From Granulicella sp. L56 (GTDB lineage Bacteria; Acidobacteriota; Terriglobia; Terriglobales; Acidobacteriaceae), in the NCBI RefSeq assembly GCF_009765835.1, contig NZ_LMUS01000001.1:558001-622000 (forward strand): 64,000 bases of DNA, given 5' to 3'. The notes under the pieces were generated by a model. That model was not told the origin of the DNA. It ran no database searches and saw nothing but the letters and a program-made list of their open reading frames with translations. Shown one piece after another: positions 53,386-59,335 of this stretch. The position numbers were made by a program, and so were the translations under genes. Position 1 is the stretch's first letter, and each line of letters starts with the position of its first letter.

Positions 53386-53481
53386 CGTGACTTCCATTGA
53401 CTGCAATGGTCGCTCAATATCGTATTTAGCTTTACAACATTCTCAACTGGCTCTATCCTAACCAAAGAGCATGTCAAGAAA
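53386..53481. promoter_or_regulatory. Duplicated regulatory region, copy B (divergent)
   Basis: Direct repeat of 50164-50259. It lies between the AlpA-like gene (minus, start 53369) and the gene at 53494 (plus). On the minus strand TTGAGA and TACGAT are 16 bp apart; both copies keep TTGACATGCTCTT at the far end. Probably a shared promoter/operator that gives the initiator region and the tail genes common control. Confidence 0.6.
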
Positions 53482-53493
53482 CGGAATGAGGCC

Positions 53494-54369
53494 ATGATGA
53501 CGGTGCGCAAAGTGAACTCGAAACTCAATCCATATGAGAGCAATGAATATCTGCTCCTTCGAGCTGGATCCGCAGAGAATGGCGACCCCCGAGCGGCCAA
53601 CTTACTCCAATGGATCAACCGAAACTTTGAGGCCCTCAAGCAGTCGCCAGCTTGGATAAAACCTAGGCGAAAGCCAGGATTCATCTATGCAGGCCCGGAT
53701 CGCACCGCGCTCCCGACGCTCGTGTCTGTACAACGAGTGATAAAACTCATCGAGGCTTTCGCCTGGGCTGGCGCAACGCTAAAAAATTGCCTCGAGAAAT
53801 GGCCAGATCGAGACTTCTTCGACAATCCACCTACCGAACTCTTGGCGGCCTACCGACAAGTAAATCGGCGCCTTCACGCCTATCGCGGCGAATACGGCAT
53901 CGACACCCACCACAAGCTACGTCAGCCGGCGTTCGACAAGTTCATCCCCAAGAAATACCTGGCGGCCGAAATCCGCGATTCGCGCAAGATAGACACCGAC
54001 GGAACCGCCGGTCTTTTACTAAGTTTTGTGTTGACGGGCAGATTTCCATTCGGGGAACAACAGGCAGTCGCTGATCTAGTCAAGCTTATTCAAGATCAGC
54101 GGTTTCACTTGCTCCGGAAATGCAATGCTCCCGTTGCAAGTCAGCGCGGTGAGCGTGAAGTAAAAAAGCCTCGACCGTGCGGGCATTGGTTTCTTGCTAG
54201 CCGGATCGATCAGAAATTCTGTTCGAAGGCTTGCAGTCGTCGAGATCGCGAGAACACACCTGAATTTAGAAATGCTCGAAAGGTTTGGGCACGAGAGCAC
54301 TACGCTGAGTGGTATGCCGTCAAAAAGCCTAAACCAGCAGACAAGCTAAATAATAGAAGGGGCCAGTGA
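53494..54369 (+). CDS. Hypothetical protein with CGNR-like zinc finger
   Basis: 291 residues. The N-terminal 200 are mostly helical (LPTLVSVQRVIKLIEAFAWA, FIPKKYLAAEIRDSRKIDTD). Near 225 the motif CGHWFLASRIDQKFCSKACS matches the CGNR zinc-finger pattern (C..WF....R..FCS..C), followed by basic RRDRENTPEFRN and KVWAREHYAEWY. CGNR proteins are thought to bind nucleic acid as regulators. It is divergent from the AlpA-like gene across repeat copy B. GAGGCC lies just upstream of the first of two ATGs; the second (53497) may be the start. Confidence 0.72.
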   Translation: MMTVRKVNSKLNPYESNEYLLLRAGSAENGDPRAANLLQWINRNFEALKQSPAWIKPRRKPGFIYAGPDRTALPTLVSVQRVIKLIEAFAWAGATLKNCLEKWPDRDFFDNPPTELLAAYRQVNRRLHAYRGEYGIDTHHKLRQPAFDKFIPKKYLAAEIRDSRKIDTDGTAGLLLSFVLTGRFPFGEQQAVADLVKLIQDQRFHLLRKCNAPVASQRGEREVKKPRPCGHWFLASRIDQKFCSKACSRRDRENTPEFRNARKVWAREHYAEWYAVKKPKPADKLNNRRGQ

Positions 54370-54372
54370 AGC

Positions 54373-54504
54373 GTGGTATTTAGGCTACACGCCCTGCTCA
54401 AACGCGGCGTCGGCTGGCCTTGGAACGGCTACGAGCTCATCCAGATGAAGCGTGCAGGGTGTTATCCGCCTACGCGCCTCACCGGCACACCGTCGAATAA
54501 GTGA
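54373..54504 (+). CDS. Possible 43-residue protein
   Basis: GTG at 54373 opens 43 codons (VVFRLHALLKRGVGWPWNGY ... TRLTGTPSNK), 3 bp after the previous stop. The Trp-rich, basic sequence is unlike a random frame and has the look of a small phage or AlpA-like protein fragment. Ribosome site is weak. Function unknown. Confidence 0.35.
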   Translation: MVFRLHALLKRGVGWPWNGYELIQMKRAGCYPPTRLTGTPSNK

Positions 54505-54562
54505 CATGAGAGAACACCACTAATGGCTTGCCACTGGTGTTTTGCCCTGAGACGATGCCTGC

Positions 54563-54817
54563 ATGAATAAAACAAAATTCTTTGATGTTCTCTGGCTCGG
54601 TATCGTAGCGGGAATGCTCACAATCGTCGTCATTCACACCGCGGAGTATCTTCGTTTTCAACCCATTGAGGCGGTCGGCATTGCCATCGTAGTTGCACTC
54701 GTGGAATTGGCTTATCTCTTTAACAACACGGTTGAAGCTATCGTGGAGAATTTTGACCTCAAGATTGACGAAGCTATTCTTCACCTTGATCGATCGAACG
54801 GTACGGATCCCTACTGA
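54563..54817 (+). CDS. Small membrane protein, two predicted helices
   Basis: 84 residues: first helix FDVLWLGIVAGMLTIVVIHT, second IEAVGIAIVVALVELAYLFN, then an acidic tail (NTVEAIVENFDLKIDEAILH). No family recognised. It faces the minus-strand gene 54836-55144 tail to tail (18 bp apart). Could be a holin-like or accessory island protein; the sequence does not tell. Confidence 0.55.
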   Translation: MNKTKFFDVLWLGIVAGMLTIVVIHTAEYLRFQPIEAVGIAIVVALVELAYLFNNTVEAIVENFDLKIDEAILHLDRSNGTDPY

Positions 54818-54835
54818 TCTGATCTCATCGTCTCT

Positions 54836-55144
54836 TCACAGATCCCCTCGACCTCGGACGTCGCAGAGATATGGCTTCTGGGTTCGCTTGCTGATAAACA
54901 CCACCACATCCTCATGACAGGAACGGCAGGTTGTTCGCTTCAAGTCCGGAGGTATTGGCTTACCCATCACGCGGCCGCCAGACGACTGTTGCTGTGCCGG
55001 CGGCGCCGAGGCTGGCTTCGATCCTGACTCCATCACCTGAGCCAAGCCCAGCGCTATCTCGCGCACTGCCATGATCAGCGGGTCAACGTCTTCGTATTCT
55101 GTCTCAGCGATCTCTTTCAATCGCTCTATGGTTATCTGGCTCAT
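54836..55144 (-). CDS. Small zinc-binding protein
   Basis: 102 residues from ATG at 55144, which has GAGGACAGC upstream. The first half is helical (MSQITIERLKEIAETEYEDV, MAVREIALGLAQVM), then a linker rich in Pro/Ser/Gln and a C-terminal zinc-ribbon-like part (TTCRSCHEDVVVFISKRTQK, PYLCDVRGRGDL) with CxxC plus a third Cys and His. Divergent from the gene at 55174, sharing a 29-bp gap. Unknown role, perhaps nucleic-acid binding. Confidence 0.6.
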   Translation of the reverse strand: MSQITIERLKEIAETEYEDVDPLIMAVREIALGLAQVMESGSKPASAPPAQQQSSGGRVMGKPIPPDLKRTTCRSCHEDVVVFISKRTQKPYLCDVRGRGDL

Positions 55145-55173
55145 GCTGTCCTCTGAAGTGGTAGGCTTTCGGG

Positions 55174-55371
55174 ATGACAAAACTCAACCTTGAATACAGC
55201 GACAACCTGGGACATCCGATTGCCGAAACAGAACTTTCCGCAGACGAATCCCATATACTTCCGTTGCCCGGTGACACGGTTTATATCAATGGCAAAGGAT
55301 TTGAGGTAAGCCGACGAGAGTTCTCTTTTTTGGCGGGAAACATAACTATCTCCCTGATCAGGGACCGCTAA
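55174..55371 (+). CDS. Small beta-rich hypothetical protein
   Basis: 65 residues: LEYSDNLGHPIAETELSADE, ILPLPGDTVYINGKGFEVSR, then EFSFLAGNITISLIRDR. The pattern (short strands, PGD turn, valine-rich) suggests a small beta barrel similar in outline to the protein at 58940-59170. No family recognised. Divergent from the zinc-binding gene and followed after 66 bp by the gene at 55438. Confidence 0.55.
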   Translation: MTKLNLEYSDNLGHPIAETELSADESHILPLPGDTVYINGKGFEVSRREFSFLAGNITISLIRDR

Positions 55372-55437
55372 TATATGTGCGGTCGCTACCGCACCAGCGG
55401 CCCCTAGATGCTGAACAATAAGTGAAAGGCCCGGAAT

Positions 55438-55728
55438 ATGAGAGACATCAAAGTCTATGGAACGCTCGCCATCGAACCAATCAATTTCCCCGACGAAGTG
55501 CGGATTCTTATCTATCCGCAACATCCCGACACCGGAATATGGAGCGGCAATCCGATTGCACTGACTCCAAATAGATCGTGGGAATGGATAAAAATGCATT
55601 ACCCCGTCACCAAGCAGACTTTTATTGAATGCGAGCGATATCTCCGCGATGGAGAGATCGGCAGCCTTATTAGGGACATTCACCCGATAACGGTACCAGA
55701 CGATTTTGAAGTACAGCCGATCACGTAA
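55438..55728 (+). CDS. Hypothetical protein
   Basis: 96 residues: MRDIKVYGTLAIEPINFPDE, RILIYPQHPDTGIWSGNPIA, FIECERYLRDGEIGSLIRDI. Mixed strands and one helix; no Cys pair, signal or membrane segment. AAAGGCCCGG lies upstream of the ATG. Not recognised. Part of a plus-strand run of small island genes. Confidence 0.55.
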   Translation: MRDIKVYGTLAIEPINFPDEVRILIYPQHPDTGIWSGNPIALTPNRSWEWIKMHYPVTKQTFIECERYLRDGEIGSLIRDIHPITVPDDFEVQPIT

Positions 55729-55879
55729 CTTCATCGCGGCACCGCTGGGAACTGGTGGTACTCTTTGCCGTCGAGTAGATGGCCAGCAGCCTTTGCTTAT
55801 CTGATGGCAAGAAATGGGCAAGTTCGCCCTGGGACGCTGAACAGTTACCCCGCTAAAAATTCCACTGGATGTGATCCGT

Positions 55880-56113
55880 ATGTTGTCGACAAAAGAAGCC
55901 GCAGCATTCCTTGGCGTGCAGCCAGCGACCCTGCGCAGTTGGCGCTGTTCGCGAATTGGGCCGCCATTTATTCAACTCAGCCCGCGAAACGTTCGATATG
56001 CCGAGGTCGACTTGGAGCGATATGCGGCGGATCGCAGGATAGACCCGGCCGAACTAATCAAATCTCGGATCGTATCCACGGAACAACGTCGAGCAAAGAA
56101 GACGTCGCTCTAA
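55880..56113 (+). CDS. AlpA/excisionase-family DNA-binding protein
   Basis: 77 residues from ATG at 55880 (GTG at 55871 would add three). LSTKEAAAFLGVQPATLRSW is the HTH; CSRIGPPFIQLSPRNVRYAE and VDLERYAADRRIDPAELI complete the AlpA fold. A frameshifted copy of the same gene lies at 61748-61960 with matching DNA (for example GAGGTCGACTTGGA in both). The neighbours are small island genes, so its target is unknown. Confidence 0.82.
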   Translation: MLSTKEAAAFLGVQPATLRSWRCSRIGPPFIQLSPRNVRYAEVDLERYAADRRIDPAELIKSRIVSTEQRRAKKTSL

Positions 56114-56133
56114 GATAAGGCGAATCGCTTTGG

Positions 56134-56463
56134 CTACAGTCTCAGAGTGTGACCGGCAATGAAACATCGCGCACAAAGAAGGCGCAGGTCGAAATCATTG
56201 CCATTATCGTCTTTCTCACCAAGCTTCATTTGCTCCTGAAGCGCCTGGCGATACTCCTCGGCAATAAGCAAAAAGGCGGGCGAGTATGCAAGGTTGGTGA
56301 TGACGGAGACTACATCGTCGACCTCGGAAGCTTCGCGCATTGTGGCGAGCGCAAACGCTGCGTTTTCCAGCGTTGAATCGGAATCGAAGGTCAACGCAGT
56401 GTTGGAATATTTCGAGTTAGCTTTCTTCCGTTTTTTGTGATCAGACTGGGGCCCTTGTTGCAT
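56134..56463 (-). CDS. Hypothetical protein
   Basis: 109 residues, starting with a basic segment (MQQGPQSDHKKRKKANSKYS) and continuing with helices (TLENAAFALATMREASEVDD, FLLIAEEYRQALQEQMKLGE). Two Cys near the end (LLCARCFIAGH). Not recognised. It converges on the AlpA-like gene with 20 bp between the stops. Frame quality is fair; ribosome site weak. Confidence 0.5.
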   Translation of the reverse strand: MQQGPQSDHKKRKKANSKYSNTALTFDSDSTLENAAFALATMREASEVDDVVSVITNLAYSPAFLLIAEEYRQALQEQMKLGEKDDNGNDFDLRLLCARCFIAGHTLRL

Positions 56464-56593
56464 ATCGGGTTCTTTCTCTAAGCGTTGCCTAGTGGGGGAA
56501 TGCGATTAGTCTATGCGGGTTTCAGCATCTGTCGCTGGCACTTCTGTGTGATTGCCTCGAGGTGAGAGCATTTCGGTTTGTCATATAATTCGG

Positions 56594-56824
56594 TCACGCT
56601 CGTACGGACGGGTCATGGCTGCATTCGGCGATGTAGGCGAGTAAATCGGCTTCATCATACCGAATGCGGCCTCCCAGCTTGAAGTACCGAGGACCTCTAC
56701 CCTCTGCCCGCCATCGGTTGATTGTGCCGACCGGCCTCGTGAGCAATGCGGCAGCTTCTTCCGGCGTCAGGAATGTTGGGACCTTAGCCGATCTCTTTTT
56801 CGGGGGATTCACTTGGTCATCCAT
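56594..56824 (-). CDS. AlpA/excisionase-family DNA-binding protein
   Basis: 76 residues from ATG at 56824. FLTPEEAAALLTRPVGTINR and WRAEGRGPRYFKLGGRIRYD are the textbook HTH_17 pattern (second half: EADLLAYIAECSHD). Start overlaps the stop of the upstream winged-helix gene by 8 bp, so it is co-translated with 56817-57137 and probably 57149-57358, forming a three-gene regulatory operon divergent from the S24-like gene. Confidence 0.88.
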   Translation of the reverse strand: MDDQVNPPKKRSAKVPTFLTPEEAAALLTRPVGTINRWRAEGRGPRYFKLGGRIRYDEADLLAYIAECSHDPSVRA

Positions 56825-57137
56825 AAGACTCTTCCATTCTTGACGTGCTGAGATCACCCTCAACGAATGTGAGCATATTTTCGGCCGCTATACGCTTCTG
56901 TAGGGCCGTTCGGCCTTTTTCCGAGATGGAATACCATGGCTCAGTCGATCGCTCTCTCCTGACGCACCCTAGGCGCGTGAGTGTATCCATCGTGCTCGTG
57001 CGCACCAGATCGACTGTAAGTTCATCCAGAGTGAAGTAAAAGCGGCCGTCAGTGTCGCAATACCAAATCGCAACTCCGTCCTGATTGAGACGTTGTAGCA
57101 TCTGCCACGATGCCAGAGATAGACGCAGGTCTCGCAT
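56817..57137 (-). CDS. Winged-helix-like small protein
   Basis: 106 residues from ATG at 57137 (GAGG about 9 nt upstream; a GTG at 57146 is too close to it). LASWQMLQRLNQDGVAIWYC, TSTMDTLTRLGCVRRERSTE and PWYSISEKGRTALQKRIAAE have the order of a winged helix: recognition helix, wing (SISEKG), and terminal helix. Not assigned to a family. Middle gene of the RHH - wHTH - AlpA operon. Confidence 0.65.
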   Translation of the reverse strand: MRDLRLSLASWQMLQRLNQDGVAIWYCDTDGRFYFTLDELTVDLVRTSTMDTLTRLGCVRRERSTEPWYSISEKGRTALQKRIAAENMLTFVEGDLSTSRMEESYG

Positions 57138-57148
57138 ATCTTCCACCC

Positions 57149-57358
57149 TCAGTATTTTTCAGCCTTAAGCACCATCTCTATACCGCGATTCACATATGTC
57201 TGCATAGGCATGCGGGTATCGAATGCAAGCTTTCTGAGACGATCATGGATTGATTTCTCTATCCTCAGCGACGAGGCAACAAACTCGGGGGGACCGCCTT
57301 CGGTAGCAGTTGCCGGTGCTGTTGCCTTGACTATCTTTTTGCCAGTTCCTTTACGCAC
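57149..57358 (-). CDS. Ribbon-helix-helix-like protein
   Basis: 69 residues starting with GTG at 57358 (GGGAG upstream). A basic, disordered N-terminus (RKGTGKKIVKATAPATATEG) is followed by FVASSLRIEKSIHDRLRKLA and FDTRMPMQTYVNRGIEMVL, the CopG/Arc ribbon-helix-helix pattern. Likely a repressor, and the candidate to bind the operator 57386-57407 in the shared promoter region upstream of itself and the S24-like gene. Confidence 0.75.
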   Translation of the reverse strand: MRKGTGKKIVKATAPATATEGGPPEFVASSLRIEKSIHDRLRKLAFDTRMPMQTYVNRGIEMVLKAEKY

Positions 57359-57385
57359 TTTGGCTCTCCCTTAGAGGTTCAATAT

Positions 57386-57435
57386 AACATCTTTACCGCA
57401 TGATGTTGACAAGTACAAATGTGACGCTGTATGAA
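57386..57435. promoter_or_regulatory. Divergent promoter region with inverted-repeat operator
   Basis: Plus strand: TTGACA (57406-57411), 18-bp spacer, TATGAA (57430-57435), driving the S24-like gene. AACATC (57386-57391) and GATGTT (57402-57407) form an inverted repeat with 10-bp centre; its right half overlaps the -35 box and its left half lies in the likely minus-strand promoter of the RHH gene. A bound repressor would block both directions. Confidence 0.55.
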
Positions 57436-57564
57436 TACACACACGATGGTGCTCGGTGAATTGATTCTTCAACTCTTCCTGGCCCGTAAACGCAAAAGCG
57501 CCCCGAACCTGTGTTACTAGCACAAGTCCGAGGCTAACCAAACGAAGTCGGATAGGACTCCATA

Positions 57565-58131
57565 ATGGCTAAGACCAAGAATACCAGCGCTATAAGTGCA
57601 TCTGCACTAAAAACCACCAACAAAACCAAGACCTCCGAGATCGTCCGCAACGCCGTTCCGTATGTTGAACAGAGCAAAGATTCGGCCACCTACTTTTGCT
57701 GGACAGAGCCTTTTGCATTTCACATCCTCGGCGCCACAATGCTTCCCAATTTCAACGTCGGCGACACCGTCATCATCGATCCATACCGAAAGCCAAAAGA
57801 TGGTGATTTTGTAGTCGCAGGCCTGCCCGGCCAGTCACTCGTCTTCCGCAAGTATGCCTGCACACTAGGCGCACCTTATCAACTTCTCGCTACAAACCCA
57901 CAATACGCGCCGCTGGATCCGGTTCTTCCCGTTGTCGGAGTCATGACCTCTCATCATTCCAAGGTCGATGACCATAAGGAGGTTGAACACGCCATTCTCT
58001 CGCTGATTAGCTCGGCACGCAGCTCAGTTGAGGATGGCGTTACGGGAACGAAGATCCGCTCTTATCCGCCTCGTCACAAATTAATACTGATTTCACCTTG
58101 GCTGCTCAGTGCGAGGCCGAAGACGATTTGA
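57565..58131 (+). CDS. S24/LexA-fold protein lacking HTH and the catalytic pair
   Basis: 188 residues. The central part (FHILGATMLPNFNVGDTVII, DPYRKPKDGDFVVAGLPGQS, LVFRKYACTLGAPYQLLATN) follows the S24 peptidase fold of LexA and phage repressors. Where active enzymes have GDSM (Ser nucleophile), this has GATM, and the Lys of VKR is shifted (VFRKY). There is no N-terminal HTH, only 35 basic/Thr-rich residues. It may be a non-cleaving dimerisation protein or antirepressor. Promoter at 57406-57435; divergent from the RHH operon. The last 60 residues are not conserved in pattern. Confidence 0.72.
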   Translation: MAKTKNTSAISASALKTTNKTKTSEIVRNAVPYVEQSKDSATYFCWTEPFAFHILGATMLPNFNVGDTVIIDPYRKPKDGDFVVAGLPGQSLVFRKYACTLGAPYQLLATNPQYAPLDPVLPVVGVMTSHHSKVDDHKEVEHAILSLISSARSSVEDGVTGTKIRSYPPRHKLILISPWLLSARPKTI

Positions 58132-58133
58132 CC

Positions 58134-58415
58134 ATGGACGACATGGATCAAGGATTCTTCGACTTGTTCCGTTCACCCACATATTGGAAACTACGCGAAG
58201 CTTTTGTGAAGGCGGCCGATGCCGGCGACGAATACGCATTCATGACAGCAGTTTGGAGAGGATACAACGCGGGGCGAGTCTCTCCAGATCGTTTCATCCC
58301 GAATACAGCGAAAGAGCTTCAATCCTCTACAGCATTGGGGATTGCAAGCACTCACGCCGCCGATGCCCGCCGCGCCACCTCCAGACGTGCAAAGGGGGTA
58401 GGCAATGCCAAGTAA
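58134..58415 (+). CDS. Hypothetical protein
   Basis: 93 residues from ATG at 58134, 2 bp after the S24-like stop: MDDMDQGFFDLFRSPTYWKL, REAFVKAADAGDEYAFMTAV, WRGYNAGRVSPDRFIP, then a basic helical tail. Helical, soluble, not recognised. Its last codons overlap the next gene by 11 bp, so four genes (57565 to 58876) form one compact operon. Confidence 0.6.
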   Translation: MDDMDQGFFDLFRSPTYWKLREAFVKAADAGDEYAFMTAVWRGYNAGRVSPDRFIPNTAKELQSSTALGIASTHAADARRATSRRAKGVGNAK

Positions 58416-58686
58416 AGCCCTTAGAAAACATAAGACTCTGCAGCGCTCAGTCGCGGGCCAGAAGGATCTGGTTCGCGTCGCGCCCTATCGTGCCACCTGG
58501 GTATGCAGATGTGGCTATATGAACGTGGTCTATTTCAAGAAAGAACTTATCATCGGCCACGTATTCCCTGAGCGGATAAAGTGTTTGTCATGCCCGCTCG
58601 AGTATCGAGGCAGATACATCACCGCTCCGGCCGTCACTATGCCGGGAGATCTATTCGAAGCCGAACCCACCACCAGAACTGCATAA
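58405..58686 (+). CDS. Small zinc-ribbon protein
   Basis: 93 residues with two Cys pairs: ATWVCRCGYMNVVYF and ERIKCLSCPLEYRGRY, the spacing of a zinc ribbon. The N-terminal 20 are basic (MPSKALRKHKTLQRSVAGQK). GGGGTAGGCA precedes the ATG. Such proteins often bind nucleic acids in phage-related islands; no specific function can be assigned. Overlaps the preceding gene and is followed after 10 bp by a 59-residue gene. Confidence 0.65.
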   Translation: MPSKALRKHKTLQRSVAGQKDLVRVAPYRATWVCRCGYMNVVYFKKELIIGHVFPERIKCLSCPLEYRGRYITAPAVTMPGDLFEAEPTTRTA

Positions 58687-58696
58687 GGAGACCACC

Positions 58697-58876
58697 ATGC
58701 AGGTAACAGTCGAAGGAAATGAGCTCGTAATCCGTTTGCCGCTCGAAACGCCAAAGCTATCGAGCAGCGGCAAGACCATGCTTGTCGCCACCACACGCGG
58801 AAACGTCACAACAGACGCCATGGTGGAGGGGAAGAACGTCACCATTGGCGTGAATGCCTACATCTCTAAGGATTGA
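58697..58876 (+). CDS. Small conserved-type protein, 59 residues
   Basis: ATG at 58697 has a strong AAGGAG 6 nt upstream. MQVTVEGNELVIRLPLETPK, LSSSGKTMLVATTRGNVTTD, then AMVEGKNVTIGVNAYISKD: almost entirely beta strands with GN/GK turns, so a small beta-sheet protein, probably ssDNA- or protein-binding by analogy with other small phage proteins, but no family is recognised. Last gene of the plus-strand operon that begins with the S24-like gene. The ribosome site makes it very likely to be translated. Confidence 0.8.
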   Translation: MQVTVEGNELVIRLPLETPKLSSSGKTMLVATTRGNVTTDAMVEGKNVTIGVNAYISKD

Positions 58877-58939
58877 TTTTCGGGATGCAATTCCGACTGG
58901 TTTCTGAAGTTGGGCCCTGCACCTGTCAGCGGAAGAATA

Positions 58940-59170
58940 TCAACTTGGCCAGAGTTCAGGCTCATTTTCTTCAATCACGAAGATCTGGGCCTGCACTGCG
59001 GTCGGTTGGTCCAAGTGATAGGCGACGTCTTTTACCCGCAGGTAATGGGTTCTGACGGGCGCGCCCGCGATGCCATATTCCAGAACGATACGTTCTCCGA
59101 TACGCGGTACAAATTCAGTCTTGTAGTCTTGTCGATTGCCAGCTTCGTCGATAACCCTAAGATTTTCCAT
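58940..59170 (-). CDS. Small beta-rich hypothetical protein
   Basis: 76 residues: MENLRVIDEAGNRQDYKTEF, VPRIGERIVLEYGIAGAPVR, THYLRVKDVAYHLDQPTAVQ. Looks like a small beta barrel (strand-turn pattern, GER turn); the outline resembles the protein at 55174. Acidic C-terminus (EENEPELWP). It converges on the 59-residue gene. Ribosome site weak. Not recognised. Confidence 0.55.
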   Translation of the reverse strand: MENLRVIDEAGNRQDYKTEFVPRIGERIVLEYGIAGAPVRTHYLRVKDVAYHLDQPTAVQAQIFVIEENEPELWPS

Positions 59171-59212
59171 GCGTGAAGTTTAGCAGTCGCGTGCGTTAGG
59201 AAAGGCTAGTCT

Positions 59213-59329
59213 AGTGCCAAAATTTTCACCTGTGTCTGGCGTGCCGGCGCCGTTCGAACAACCCGCATTGATTCAGGCTCAGGGAGAACCTGTCGTTTTC
59301 TGGGAATGGGGGCACTAATTTCCTGCCAT
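59213..59329. repeat. 120-bp direct repeat, copy 2
   Basis: Copy of 50652-50771: AGTGCCAAAATTTT, the identical block GTCTGGCGTGCCGGCGCCGT followed by TCGAA, and the terminal AATTTCCTGCCAT, which in copy 1 is the end of a gene. Here that gene is absent; only its last codons remain. It ends 6 bp before the GH92 stop codon and so marks the boundary between the phage-like part and the cargo gene. Confidence 0.8.
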
Positions 59330-59335
59330 CCTAGA

